DNA of 64,000 bases from NCBI GenBank assembly GCA_036274495.1, contig DASUFP010000106.1, positions 1 to 64,000 on the forward strand, given 5' to 3'. Positions 18,791-27,847 of the stretch are shown here, piece after piece (position 1 is the first letter of the stretch; every line of letters starts with the position of its first letter). A program made the translations under genes and the position numbers. Origin of the DNA: DASUFP01 sp036274495 (GTDB lineage Bacteria > Bacteroidota > Bacteroidia > AKYH767-A > OLB10). The notes beneath the pieces were generated by a model. The model was given only the letters and a program-made list of their open reading frames with translations, was not told where the DNA came from and did no database searches.

Positions 18791-18812
18791 CAATGCGCCT
18801 CTACGGTTGAAA
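18769..18812 (+). repeat. Perfect 44-bp palindrome closing the array (REP-like)
   Basis: Bases 18769-18790 (starting TTTCAACCGTAGAGGCGCAT) and 18791-18812 are exact reverse complements with no spacer. In single-stranded DNA this would form a long hairpin of the kind processed by REP-associated Y1 transposases. It ends 108 bp before the transposase gene. The remaining 18813-18920 holds no other recognisable feature apart from the leader of that gene. Confidence 0.95.
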
Positions 18813-18920
18813 ATGAAAATAAAACTATACGGAAATTTCTTCAGTAACGATCAGCAATCAACCTGATTCCGAACGAAAATCACATTTAGAAAAAAAATCT
18901 GACATTAATTTAAAATTCAA

Positions 18921-19463
18921 TTGAATAAATTTTCAGGAAAATACAGAATCAATTCGACACGTTTACAAAACTGGGATTATTCCTGGAAGGGTAAATATTT
19001 TATAACTATTTGCACCAGGGGATTTGATGAGTGTTTTGGTGAAATATCGGATGGTAAAATATATTTATCTAAACTCGGCATCGAAACCGAATTGCAATGG
19101 CGAAATACGATATCACTAAGACCTGATATGAATTTGACCCTGCATGAATTTCAGGTAATGCCAAATCATTTTCATGGAATTGTTGACATTGGCCGGAATT
19201 ATTATAATGATTACAATTCCAAAAATAAAACAGAAATGGGGCCAAAGAATAAATTTGGTCCTCAATCTAAAAACCTGGCATCTGTAATACGGGGATTTAA
19301 AGGTGCCGTTACAACCTACGCTCGTAAAAATAAGATATTATTTGACTGGCAACCCCGTTTCCATGATCATTTAATAAGAAACGATCAGGAGTTTTTAAAA
19401 ATTAAATGGTACATTATAAATAATGTTAAAAACTGGAGCAATGACAGATTCACTGGAAAATAA
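18921..19463 (+). CDS. REP-associated tyrosine transposase (IS200-like, HUH Y1)
   Basis: A 180-residue single-domain transposase of the TnpA-REP (RAYT) type. The metal-binding HUH motif is visible as MPNHFHGIVDI (residues about 80-90) after the strand WKGKYFITICTRG near the start; a LASVIRGFKGAVTTYARK helix and W-x-x-R-F-H-D-H-x-I follow, with the Y-x-x-N segment near KWYIINNVKNW carrying the candidate catalytic tyrosine. The start appears to be TTG at 18921, since no ATG lies near. It has palindromes on both sides that share the same arm sequence, as expected for a transposase that acts on these REP-like elements. It looks intact. Confidence 0.9.
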   Translation: MNKFSGKYRINSTRLQNWDYSWKGKYFITICTRGFDECFGEISDGKIYLSKLGIETELQWRNTISLRPDMNLTLHEFQVMPNHFHGIVDIGRNYYNDYNSKNKTEMGPKNKFGPQSKNLASVIRGFKGAVTTYARKNKILFDWQPRFHDHLIRNDQEFLKIKWYIINNVKNWSNDRFTGK

Positions 19464-19474
19464 AAAACATTCCA

Positions 19475-19518
19475 ATTTCAATGTAGAGTCTCATGGTAAT
19501 GCGTCTCTACATTGAAAT
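19475..19518 (+). repeat. REP-like palindrome downstream of transposase
   Basis: Arms 19475-19494 (ATTTCAATGTAGAGTCTCAT) and 19499-19518 are reverse complements at 18 of 20 positions, with a 4-nt loop GGTA. The arm shares TTTCAA, GTAGAG and GCAT with the upstream array unit. It begins 11 bp after the transposase stop. With the upstream palindrome it brackets the gene. Confidence 0.9.
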
Positions 19519-19839
19519 GAATAAACAATCGTTAAGCTCCTTCAGGAATGATGCAGTAAATAAATGGTTGGTTAAAATAGAAAATAGGTAAAATAGCAGC
19601 TATCCAAGGAAATTCTTAAAAATATTTTACATTCGTGCATCCTCACCACCTTGCTTCGTCGAAGCGAATGCGCATAAGCAATCGGGAGGACGGAAGCAAG
19701 TATATCCCTTTACTTTTTCAATTTTCAATTAATTGTTGTTCGATTTTCACTATATTGAAAATTGCAGGGTGAAAAAAAAGTATATTATGATTGTCACTTT
19801 AAATTCCTTCCCGATTGTCATTTTAATTAATATCCTCTC
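19519..19839 (+). other. Gene-free stretch with small inverted repeats
   Basis: No gene is supported here. An 11-bp perfect inverted repeat, CAATTTTCAAT at 19719-19729 and ATTGAAAATTG at 19754-19764, and a short GCTTCGTCGAAGC palindrome near 19655 are present. Either could serve as a transcription stop for the convergent genes on both sides, but neither has a clear T-run. Confidence 0.45.
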
Positions 19840-20337
19840 TCATCTGACCACTCTTTTTTCTCTGATATAAAGAACTGTCATTATCGCCATTCCGATTGCA
19901 AGCAGCCAGTTAGTCAGCCCTGACCATTTTAATTTTTTCTGTAAAACAATATTTGCGGCTTCGGCGATGTCAACTTTGGCAGCGAGTCCGTCCGTAATCT
20001 CATCCAGGTGTCGCACACGTTCATCCAGTTCCGCCTGGGAATAATTCATTTCGGTTCGCTGGAAGGTACGGTAGTCCAGAAAGTTTTTTAACAAAGAGAT
20101 AATCCTGTTGTCGGTTTTGATAATTTCAGTAAGCACAGCAACCTGTTTGCGGAGGTCGTTTTTGGTTTTATTCCCGAAAAACCCTGTTTTGGACGCTGCC
20201 GCCCTGGAGTATTCTCCGAACTTCTGTTCCCGCTCAGTTACCAGTTTTTGTAAGGCTGCTTTTTCTTCATCTCTCTTTTCCGCTGTAGCTGAATATGTTA
20301 AAATCAAAATTAAACTAAATGCAAATAGGGATTTCAT
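19840..20337 (-). CDS. Hypothetical exported coiled-coil protein with C-terminal membrane helix
   Basis: A 165-residue protein not assigned to a family. It has a signal peptide (MKSLFAFSLILILTYSATA), a charged helical middle rich in E, K and Q (about 20-135, coiled-coil-like), and one transmembrane helix at about 138-157 (WLLAIGMAIMTVLYI) followed by basic residues. The layout suggests a periplasmic coiled coil anchored in the inner membrane with the tail in the cytoplasm. It stands alone on its strand, about 150 bp downstream of the glutathione peroxidase gene, and no function can be inferred. Confidence 0.6.
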   Translation of the reverse strand: MKSLFAFSLILILTYSATAEKRDEEKAALQKLVTEREQKFGEYSRAAASKTGFFGNKTKNDLRKQVAVLTEIIKTDNRIISLLKNFLDYRTFQRTEMNYSQAELDERVRHLDEITDGLAAKVDIAEAANIVLQKKLKWSGLTNWLLAIGMAIMTVLYIREKRVVR

Positions 20338-20484
20338 CAGTCGAAATATTAATGGTTTTGGAGAAAATTTATGGAGAATCTTCTACAATTGTGAATATAC
20401 AAAAGTTGAGTTGGAAACAAAAAAGACTTTGTAAAAATGGCATCACCAGAATCCTGGTTGTATTAAGCCACAAGCGAAAAAAAT

Positions 20485-21087
20485 CTACTGCAGAAGTGAA
20501 GTAACGGCCTCAACTACTTTTTCTTCACTGACTTTTGTTCCCGGATCAAAAAAAGTAACCACATGACCCTGCCGATCGATCAGGAATTTCTGAAAATTCC
20601 ACTTTACAGGAGCATCAAGCACCCCATTTTGTTCTTTTGATGTCAGAAACCGGTACAAAGGCGCCATATCTTTTCCTTTAACCGAAATTTTGGAAAACAT
20701 CGGAAAGGTAACCCCATAGTTCTTGGTGCAAAACGATTTTATCTGATCATCAGATCCCGGCTCCTGGGAAAGAAAATTGTTAGCAGGAAAGCCCAGTATC
20801 ACCAGCCCCTTGTCTTTATATTGCTCGTAAAATTTTTCCATGCCCTCATATTGTGGCGTATGACCGCAATTGCTGGCCACATTAATGATGAGTACTACTT
20901 TCCCTTTGTATTGATCCAGGCTTACCATTTTACCATCAATGTCCTTAACGGTAAATGAATAAATTGTTTTATCATTTTGCTGTTGGTTCATTTTCAGGTA
21001 ATTTTCCATGTTACCTTCTTTTGAACTGCAGAAAAAATTTAAAAGTGAGAACATGAGCAATATGTATGTTGGCATGATGGTTGGCAA
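20485..21087 (-). CDS. Glutathione peroxidase-family thiol peroxidase, lipoprotein form
   Basis: A 200-residue protein of the glutathione peroxidase/BtuE family. The peroxidatic Cys lies in INVASNCGHTPQYEG, followed by LGFPANNFLSQEPG and the active-site Trp in PVKWNFQKFLID. The common FPCNQF block is FPANNF here, so one Cys is missing and the Gln is Asn. These enzymes reduce peroxides, in bacteria usually with thioredoxin. The N-terminus (LLMFSLLNFFCSS) looks like a lipoprotein signal, placing the enzyme in the periplasm or outer membrane. Two in-frame ATGs, at 21087 and 21075, are both possible starts. It is monocistronic. Confidence 0.9.
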   Translation of the reverse strand: MPTIMPTYILLMFSLLNFFCSSKEGNMENYLKMNQQQNDKTIYSFTVKDIDGKMVSLDQYKGKVVLIINVASNCGHTPQYEGMEKFYEQYKDKGLVILGFPANNFLSQEPGSDDQIKSFCTKNYGVTFPMFSKISVKGKDMAPLYRFLTSKEQNGVLDAPVKWNFQKFLIDRQGHVVTFFDPGTKVSEEKVVEAVTSLLQ

Positions 21088-21273
21088 TTAGAAATCATAT
21101 TTATATGTTGATCGGAATTCAATCGAAATATTTAAGACATTTTTTATCTGCTGATATGTGAAGCAGATCAAAACAGACACTCCAACACTTAACAAGCCAG
21201 CTGGTCCATTTGTTTTTCGGATTTCCATTGAATATGAAAATCAGGTACCGGTCAGGTATTTGATCCCGATCTG

Positions 21274-24200
21274 TCAGGCCACTGCGGCTCCGTGGCAATT
21301 CTTGAACTTTTTACCGCTTCCGCAAGGACAAGGGTCGTTACGACCCACTTTAGGCTCTGCCCGAACCGGCTGAGGCCGTGGCGCCTCCCTGCGTTGCCCA
21401 TCGGGCCCTCCTCCTGACGAAACAGAAGCTCCGGCAGGCACCTCCTCATGTGAAGTACGCAGCTTGCTCATGTCGGTTCGAGGCTGAGGTTTCGCCTCAC
21501 GGACATTAGCGGGATCCTGTGCAGGAATAAATCCTTTAAACAGGAATGATAGCACATCCCTGTTCACTTCTGACATAAGCCCTTTAAAGAGCTCAAACGA
21601 CTCGAACTTATAAATTAAAAGTGGGTCTTTTTGTTCATAAACAGCATTCTGAACAGATGTTTTCAGTTCATCCATCTCACGAAGGTGTTCCTTCCATGCA
21701 TCATCAATCAGTGCCAGTGTAATGGAACGCTCAAGTGCCGCAGTAAGCTCCCGGCCCTGCGTACTGACTGCCTTTTTTAAATTAACAGGAACCTGAATTT
21801 GCTTTATGCCATCGGTAAAAGGCACCACAACATTCTCAATGGTTTGTCCCTGGTTGATGAAAATCTGGTTGATCACCGGGTAGGCCTTTGATGAAACCAT
21901 TTCCATTTTTTCACGATAATGTTTCTGGGCGGCTTCAAATACTTTTTGTGTCAATTCCTCACCTTTAAACTTGTTGAATTCCTGTTCCGAAACCGGAGAT
22001 TCAATTGAAAATGTACGCACCATTTCAAGTTTAAATTCATTGAAGTCGCGATGATCGTCAAATGATGTGCAAACAGCCTCACTCAAGTCATAAATCATAT
22101 TTACCAGGTCGAGCGAAAGCCGTTCTCCAAATAACGCGTGGCGTCGTTTTTTGTATATCACTTCCCGCTGTGCATTCATCACATCGTCATACTCCAATAA
22201 CCGCTTACGAATACCAAAGTTGTTTTCCTCCACCTTCTTTTGCGCACGTTCGATTGATCGGGTAATCATGGAGTGCTGAATCACTTCTCCCTCTTTCAAG
22301 CCCATGCGGTCCATCAGTTTGGCGATTCTTTCCGATCCGAAAAGACGCATCAAATTATCCTCAAGAGAGACAAAAAATTGGGACGACCCCGGATCTCCCT
22401 GACGGCCGGCACGACCGCGTAACTGGCGGTCCACACGACGTGACTCATGGCGTTCGGTACCCACAATGGCCAAACCGCCTGACTCTTTTACTCCGGGCCC
22501 CAGTTTAATATCCGTTCCCCGTCCTGCCATGTTGGTGGCTATGGTTACGGTCCCGGCTTTACCGGCTTCTGCAACAATTTCAGCTTCTCTTTGATGCTGT
22601 TTGGCATTTAATACATTGTGTTTAATGTTGCGCAATTTCAGCATACGGCTCAGCAACTCCGATATTTCTACAGAGGTGGTTCCCACAAGTACCGGTCTTC
22701 CGGCTTGTGTAAGCGTCACAATTTCATCAATAACAGCATTGTATTTTTCTCGGGTAGTTTTATAAACCAGATCTTCACGATCGTCGCGGACAATCTTTCT
22801 GTTGGTCGGAATTACCACAACATCCAGTTTGTAGATTTCCCAAAACTCACCTGCCTCTGTTTCGGCAGTACCGGTCATACCGGCAAGTTTATGGTACATC
22901 CTGAAATAGTTTTGAAGTGTTATGGTTGCATATGTCTGGGTGGCGGCTTCGATTTTCACATTTTCTTTCGCCTCAATAGCCTGATGCAATCCATCGCTGT
23001 AACGTCTTCCTTCCAGAACACGACCGGTTTGTTCGTCTACAATTTTAATTTTCCCGTCGGCAATGATATATTCCACATCACGTTCGTACAAAGTATAAGC
23101 GCGAAGTAACTGGTTGATGGTGTGAATACGCTCCGACTTCATTGCAAAGTCGCGCATAAGGGTGTCTTTGCGCTCCAGTTTATCCTGATCAGATACCTGG
23201 GATTTTTCTATTTCAGCAATTTCAGAACCAACATCCGGAAGAACAAAGAAATGAGGATCTTCTCCATTTGCCGTAATCAGTTCAATGCCCTTTTCGGTAA
23301 GTTCAATGGTATTGTTTTTCTCATCAATTACAAAGAACAGCTCCGCATCAACTTTATGCATTTCCCTTTGCTGGTCCTGCATGTAATGATTCTCTGTTTT
23401 CTGTAATAATGCCCTCACGCCCTGCTCACTCAGAAATTTGATAAGCGCTTTGTTTTTGGGCAAGCCTCTGTAAGCACGAAGTAACGGCAGTCCTGCTTCA
23501 TCATCCTTGTCCTCAGCAATTTTTTTCTTTGCGTCGGCTATAGCGGTGTTGATAAAATTACGTTGTGTATTGACAAGAGTTTCGATGCGGGGTTTTAATC
23601 CGAAGAACTCGTGTGTATCACCTTTTGGAGTAGGACCGGAAATAATGAGCGGAGTTCGGGCATCATCGATCAAAACAGAATCGACCTCATCTACTATCGC
23701 ATAATGATGACCTCGTTGCACCATATCCTGTGGTGTGCGAGCCATATTATCGCGCAAGTAATCGAAGCCAAATTCATTGTTTGTACCGTAAGTTATATCA
23801 GCCAGGTAAGCTTTTTTGCGATCATCAGAATTTGGCTGATGCTTATCGATACAATCTACGGTAAGTCCGAGGAATTCAAACAAAGGTCCGTTCCACTCTG
23901 AGTCACGGCGGGCAAGGTAATCGTTTACCGTAACCACATGAACGCCTTTGCCCGCAAGCGCATTGAGGTAAAGCGGCAATGTAGCAACAAGTGTCTTTCC
24001 TTCTCCGGTAGCCATCTCCGAAATTTTTCCCTGGTGCAATACTGCGCCGCCGATAAGCTGAACGTCGTAGTGCACCATGTTCCATTTCACGTCGTTACCA
24101 GCAGCTTCCCAGGTGGTTGAGTATACTGCTTCATCACCTTCAATTGTAATGTAATTCTTCTTTACCGAAAGATCCCTGTCGTGCTGGGATGCCGTTACTC

Positions 24201-24597
24201 TTAATTCATCTGCTGAGGAAAACCTGCGTGCAGTTTCACGAACTACAGCAAATGCTTCAGGGAGAATTTCCAGCAGCACTTCTTCAATCAGTTTGTTTTG
24301 TTCTTTGTTAAGCTCATCAATTTTCCTGTAGAGGTCTTCCTTGTGATGCATGTCCATCAGCGGATCTTCTTCAATAGAATCGTTGAGCGCCTTTAATTCT
24401 TCGGCATTTGACTTAATATGTGATTGTATGCTGTCGCGAAATGAAAATGATTTATCACGCAACGCATCTAGCGAAAGCGAAGAAATGTGCTGTTCGGCCT
24501 CTTTTACTTTTGCGACAAAAGGGGTGAGCTCCTTCATGTCTTTTTCGGCCTTATTACCAAAAATGCCGGAGAGGGTCTTGTTTAAAAATTCAAGCAT
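21274..24597 (-). CDS. secA: Preprotein translocase ATPase SecA
   Basis: A 1107-residue SecA, the motor that pushes unfolded preproteins through SecYEG. The start is set at the ATG giving MLEFLNKTLSGIFGNKAEKD, because the in-frame TTG 39 bp upstream adds an atypical leader. Walker A lies at about 195-203 (ATGEGKTLVA), the DEAD-type box is DEVDSVLIDDARTPLI, and the motif VI region is NMAGRGTDIKLGPG, with ERHESRRVDRQLRGRAGRQG following. The C-terminus carries the zinc-binding SEC-C motif (DPCPCGSGKKFKNCHG). It is longer than the E. coli protein (901), as usual in this phylum because of insertions. It should be essential. Confidence 0.98.
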   Translation of the reverse strand: MLEFLNKTLSGIFGNKAEKDMKELTPFVAKVKEAEQHISSLSLDALRDKSFSFRDSIQSHIKSNAEELKALNDSIEEDPLMDMHHKEDLYRKIDELNKEQNKLIEEVLLEILPEAFAVVRETARRFSSADELRVTASQHDRDLSVKKNYITIEGDEAVYSTTWEAAGNDVKWNMVHYDVQLIGGAVLHQGKISEMATGEGKTLVATLPLYLNALAGKGVHVVTVNDYLARRDSEWNGPLFEFLGLTVDCIDKHQPNSDDRKKAYLADITYGTNNEFGFDYLRDNMARTPQDMVQRGHHYAIVDEVDSVLIDDARTPLIISGPTPKGDTHEFFGLKPRIETLVNTQRNFINTAIADAKKKIAEDKDDEAGLPLLRAYRGLPKNKALIKFLSEQGVRALLQKTENHYMQDQQREMHKVDAELFFVIDEKNNTIELTEKGIELITANGEDPHFFVLPDVGSEIAEIEKSQVSDQDKLERKDTLMRDFAMKSERIHTINQLLRAYTLYERDVEYIIADGKIKIVDEQTGRVLEGRRYSDGLHQAIEAKENVKIEAATQTYATITLQNYFRMYHKLAGMTGTAETEAGEFWEIYKLDVVVIPTNRKIVRDDREDLVYKTTREKYNAVIDEIVTLTQAGRPVLVGTTSVEISELLSRMLKLRNIKHNVLNAKQHQREAEIVAEAGKAGTVTIATNMAGRGTDIKLGPGVKESGGLAIVGTERHESRRVDRQLRGRAGRQGDPGSSQFFVSLEDNLMRLFGSERIAKLMDRMGLKEGEVIQHSMITRSIERAQKKVEENNFGIRKRLLEYDDVMNAQREVIYKKRRHALFGERLSLDLVNMIYDLSEAVCTSFDDHRDFNEFKLEMVRTFSIESPVSEQEFNKFKGEELTQKVFEAAQKHYREKMEMVSSKAYPVINQIFINQGQTIENVVVPFTDGIKQIQVPVNLKKAVSTQGRELTAALERSITLALIDDAWKEHLREMDELKTSVQNAVYEQKDPLLIYKFESFELFKGLMSEVNRDVLSFLFKGFIPAQDPANVREAKPQPRTDMSKLRTSHEEVPAGASVSSGGGPDGQRREAPRPQPVRAEPKVGRNDPCPCGSGKKFKNCHGAAVA

Positions 24598-24684
24598 ATC
24601 CTGAAATATATTAACCTGTTGATTTTGAGCCTGCAAAAGTACTGAAAGTTCAGGAATTTATGCTCTCCTTTGCTCTCCTGCTGA

Positions 24685-25866
24685 TTATGAGCCCGTTCCG
24701 TTGTCACCCGATTCGTTCAGAATACGGTTCAGGTTGAGCGTACGCAAAGCGGGCGACTTTTTCCAGCCAACCAGGACCACTATCAGTGTCATCGTTCCTC
24801 CGAAAATCACCGCTGGAACGAGGCCCATAAGTCTGGCGGTCAGTCCTGATTCAAATGCGCCTATTTCGTTTGACGATCCTATAAAAATAGTATTGACGGC
24901 CGATACTCTTCCCCTCATGTTATCAGGAGTAAGTGCCTGCATAATTGTGGAGCGTATAACTACACTAACGGCATCCAGCATCCCGCTAAGGGCAAGCAGC
25001 GTCATCGACAATATGAAATTTCGTGATAAGGCAAACAAAATCATACACATCCCAAAACCTCCAACTGCCCATAGCAGGGTACGTCCGGCATTAACCATTG
25101 GCGGCCGGTAGGCTAGATACAGTGCCATAACTACCGCTCCCAGAGCAGGAGCGGCGCGCAGCAATCCTAATCCTTCGGCACCGGTATGTAAAACCTGGTC
25201 GGCAAACATGGGAAGCAGAGCAACAGCTCCGCCAAACAATACGGCAAACAAATCGAGAGAAATTGCCGATAGCATGATGTTGTTGTTTTTTACAAACCGG
25301 ATACCTGATACCAGGCTTTCAAAAAGGTTTTCACTTTTATGAATTTCCGGCAGCGGTCGCGATTTGATAAACAGATAACAGACAAGGGTTAAGCCGATGA
25401 ATATGCCAATGGAGCAGGAGGCTGTAAACGCATTGGTGAAACCGTAAATAAAGCCACCCAGTGCAGGACCGGTAACGGCACCCAGCTGCCACACCGTGCT
25501 GCTCCAGGCGCTGGCATTGCCAAACTGTTGTCGCGGAATAAGCTGTGCACTGAACGCAGCAATTGAAGGACTCAATAACCCGCGCGCAACACCCGTCAGA
25601 AAGATTAAAAAATAGAGCGGAAAAGTTCCCATACGGGCAAATGAATCATTTTCGTTGTAGGTAAAGGCTGACAGCAAAAGCGTAATCACCAGCATGAAAA
25701 ACAATAAAATCAAAATCAGTTTTTTTCTGTTGAACCTGTCAGCCAGATGTCCCCCAAATAGTGCAATACCTACTGCCGGAATCGCCTCTGCCAAACCAAT
25801 CAATCCAAGTGACATAGGATCTTTGGTATAGGCATAAATCAGCCAGCCAAAAACAACCGACTGCAT
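24685..25866 (-). CDS. MFS exporter (EntS-like), N-terminus unclear
   Basis: A multi-pass transporter of 393 residues from the first ATG, with about 11 hydrophobic segments and the MFS loop motif GGHLADRFNRKKL between helices 2 and 3. It resembles the EntS-type drug/siderophore exporters. The frame stays open upstream of this ATG for 35 codons and encodes a plausible first helix (RDYRIYIIARFFLTIAWN), but no ATG, GTG or TTG occurs there before a TGA at 25972. A 7-A run at about 25970 could hide an indel, or a rare start may be used. The substrate is unknown. Confidence 0.85.
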   Translation of the reverse strand: MQSVVFGWLIYAYTKDPMSLGLIGLAEAIPAVGIALFGGHLADRFNRKKLILILLFFMLVITLLLSAFTYNENDSFARMGTFPLYFLIFLTGVARGLLSPSIAAFSAQLIPRQQFGNASAWSSTVWQLGAVTGPALGGFIYGFTNAFTASCSIGIFIGLTLVCYLFIKSRPLPEIHKSENLFESLVSGIRFVKNNNIMLSAISLDLFAVLFGGAVALLPMFADQVLHTGAEGLGLLRAAPALGAVVMALYLAYRPPMVNAGRTLLWAVGGFGMCMILFALSRNFILSMTLLALSGMLDAVSVVIRSTIMQALTPDNMRGRVSAVNTIFIGSSNEIGAFESGLTARLMGLVPAVIFGGTMTLIVVLVGWKKSPALRTLNLNRILNESGDNGTGS

Positions 25867-26088
25867 ATTCCATGCAATGGTGAGAAAAAAACGGGCAATA
25901 ATATAAATCCGGTAGTCGCGGTGCCGGAGGGCGTCGAATGAGGCGTGTGAAAAAAATGTTCCGATGTGCCTTCAGAGTTTAAGAATACCGTCTGTGGTGC
26001 TGTTCGACGGACAAATGATTTAATCCATTATCAACAGCAACAAAATAACTATGCAACAAAAAACCTTAACAGGTAAACTGTATGATGG

Positions 26089-26310
26089 TTAATATTCGTC
26101 TTCGTTAAAAAAGAAATCGTCCTTTGTAGGATAATCCGGCCAAATTTCTTCAATGCTTTCATAAGCTTCGCCTTCATCCTCAAGCTCCTGCAGGTTTTCT
26201 ATCACTTCAAGCGGTGCGCCTGAGCGGATCGCGTAGTCGATAAGTTCGTCTTTGGTAGCAGGCCATGGAGCGTCTTCAAGGTGTGACGCAAGTTCTAAAG
26301 TCCAGTACAT
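26089..26310 (-). CDS. DUF2795 domain protein
   Basis: A 73-residue acidic protein of the DUF2795 family, conserved in Bacteroidota: YWTLELASHLEDAPWPATKD followed by ELIDYAIRSGAP is the recognisable core, and the tail is rich in D, E and aromatic residues. Function is unknown; a small helical regulator-like fold has been suggested for the family by its size, but nothing in this sequence proves it. It stands between the MFS exporter and the cobalamin adenosyltransferase on the same strand with separate spacing of over 100 bp. Confidence 0.85.
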   Translation of the reverse strand: MYWTLELASHLEDAPWPATKDELIDYAIRSGAPLEVIENLQELEDEGEAYESIEEIWPDYPTKDDFFFNEDEY

Positions 26311-26415
26311 GCCTAAATCGTGTTAAAATGGGTTGGAAACAAAATAATTTACTCCTGTTAAAGGCTCGCAAAAATAAAAAAATAGAATTCAAATAAGCAA
26401 ACCGGCGAAAATGAG

Positions 26416-26964
26416 TCAACTCTTTGGTTTCCAGGTGATTTCGGATATTCCTTTCTCGGAGAGCACAAAGCGGGCAAGGACAAACAGGTAATCGGAGAGT
26501 CTGTTGAGGTAAATCAGGATCATCGGATCCACGGGAGCGGTTTCTGTCAAATGGGTCACCAGCCGTTCACACCGCCTGCACACACAGCGGGCAATATGGC
26601 ACCAGGAAGCGGATGGATGTCCTCCCGGAAGGATAAAAGCCTTAAGTTCCGGTAGTGATTCGTTCATCCGGTCAATTTCCGATTCGAGCAGTTCAGCGTC
26701 AGAAGATTGCAGTTGGGGCAATTTCATTTTTGATTTCTCAGGATCGCTTGCCAGCAAGGAACCAATTGTAAAGAGTCTGTCCTGGATTTCACGTAATGTT
26801 TCCAGACAATTACTGGTCACAAGGTGATCGCATAACATTCCGATATAAGCGTTGAGTTCGTCAACGGTACCATAGGCTTCAATTCTGAGATGATGTTTGG
26901 GAACACGGGTACCGCCAATCAATCCGGTAGTGCCGCCATCTCCGGTTTTAGTATAAATTTTCAT
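26416..26964 (-). CDS. Cob(I)alamin adenosyltransferase, PduO type
   Basis: A 182-residue PduO-type ATP:corrinoid adenosyltransferase, which transfers the adenosyl group of ATP to cob(I)alamin to make coenzyme B12. The ATP-binding N-terminus IYTKTGDGGTTGLIGGTRVP is diagnostic, as are AYGTVDELNAYIG and the C-terminal LNRLSDYLFVLARF. These enzymes act as trimers in the cytosol. Ten bases separate it from the ABC ATPase upstream, so they may share a transcript, but the two functions are not linked by any obvious pathway. It probably supports B12-dependent enzymes such as methylmalonyl-CoA mutase or ribonucleotide reductase elsewhere in the genome. Confidence 0.96.
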   Translation of the reverse strand: MKIYTKTGDGGTTGLIGGTRVPKHHLRIEAYGTVDELNAYIGMLCDHLVTSNCLETLREIQDRLFTIGSLLASDPEKSKMKLPQLQSSDAELLESEIDRMNESLPELKAFILPGGHPSASWCHIARCVCRRCERLVTHLTETAPVDPMILIYLNRLSDYLFVLARFVLSEKGISEITWKPKS

Positions 26965-26973
26965 TCACTTCGT

Positions 26974-27693
26974 TTATTGTGAACGCAAAAATAAAGCGCT
27001 GGTGATTTTATCATTTGCCATATCCGATTCAATTAATCCGTCACGCAACCGTACAATTCGGTGTGCATGTCGGGCAATATCTTCTTCGTGTGTCACAACT
27101 ATTATCGTATTGCCCTTTTGATGAATCTCTTCAAACAAAACCATTATCTCTTCCGAAGTTTTTGAGTCGAGATTACCTGTAGGTTCATCTGCAAGAATAA
27201 TTGCGGGTTTATTAACAAGTGCCCGGGCAACTGCGACACGTTGCCGTTGTCCCCCTGATAACTCATTTGGCCTGTGTCTTACCCGGTCACCCAGTCCTAC
27301 ATCTTCAAGCGCTTTCATTGCGCGGGCTTCTCTTTCGGCTTTCGCTACACCGGCATATACCAGTGGTAAGGCAACATTCTCGAGTGCGGTGGAGCGGGGG
27401 AGGAGATTAAAAGTTTGAAATACAAAACCAATTTCTTTGTTTCGGATTTCCGCCAGCTGATCATCTGTCATATGACTGACATCAGTACCCGTCAGGACAT
27501 AATTGCCACCTGACGGTGTATCAAGACAGCCAATAATATTCATAAGCGTTGATTTTCCGGAACCGGATGACCCCATCATGGCTACATATTCATTTTTTCT
27601 TATGTCGATAGTGATAGAGCGGAGGGCATGAATGATTTCGGTACCTACAGTATAGGTCCGTGAAATGTTATTAAGTCGGATGATCGTTTCCAT
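26974..27693 (-). CDS. ABC transporter ATP-binding protein, MacB/LolD class
   Basis: A 239-residue ABC ATPase from the ATG giving METIIRLNNISRTYTVG; a longer ORF starting 66 bp upstream adds an atypical leader. Walker A is GSSGSGKST, the Q-loop FVFQTFNLLPR, the signature LSGGQRQRVAVARAL, Walker B ILADEPTGNLDSKT and the switch VTHEEDIA. The LLPR segment and overall form place it with the MacB/LolD lineage, which works with FtsX-like permeases in lipoprotein sorting, efflux or envelope stress. No permease gene adjoins, so the partner must be encoded elsewhere. Transcription probably continues into the adenosyltransferase. Confidence 0.95.
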   Translation of the reverse strand: METIIRLNNISRTYTVGTEIIHALRSITIDIRKNEYVAMMGSSGSGKSTLMNIIGCLDTPSGGNYVLTGTDVSHMTDDQLAEIRNKEIGFVFQTFNLLPRSTALENVALPLVYAGVAKAEREARAMKALEDVGLGDRVRHRPNELSGGQRQRVAVARALVNKPAIILADEPTGNLDSKTSEEIMVLFEEIHQKGNTIIVVTHEEDIARHAHRIVRLRDGLIESDMANDKITSALFLRSQ

Positions 27694-27847
27694 TGGAATT
27701 GCTAAGGTATGAAAAAGACTTGGTTGATGTTTTTTTGATAAAATACTTAAAGGTTCCAATAAAATCTTATTTATCTTTAATGGGAGACAGGTAACCCTGT
27801 ATCTGTGGAATTATTCATAATTTTGTACAACACTTAAAAGAAATGCT

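Noticed and set aside
18483..18812. Possible CRISPR array
   Set aside because: The 26-bp units follow each other directly with no unique spacers, and no cas gene is near. The array is a tandem repeat tied to a palindrome and a REP-type transposase.
22618..23901. Several plus-strand frames of 65-163 codons opposite secA
   Set aside because: They are antisense to the conserved SecA coding sequence and have no recognisable protein features.
27812..27825. Full promoter before the outer-membrane barrel gene
   Set aside because: A TAATTTTG -7-like box is present, but no TTTG lies 19-21 bp upstream, so it is mentioned only in the gene entry.
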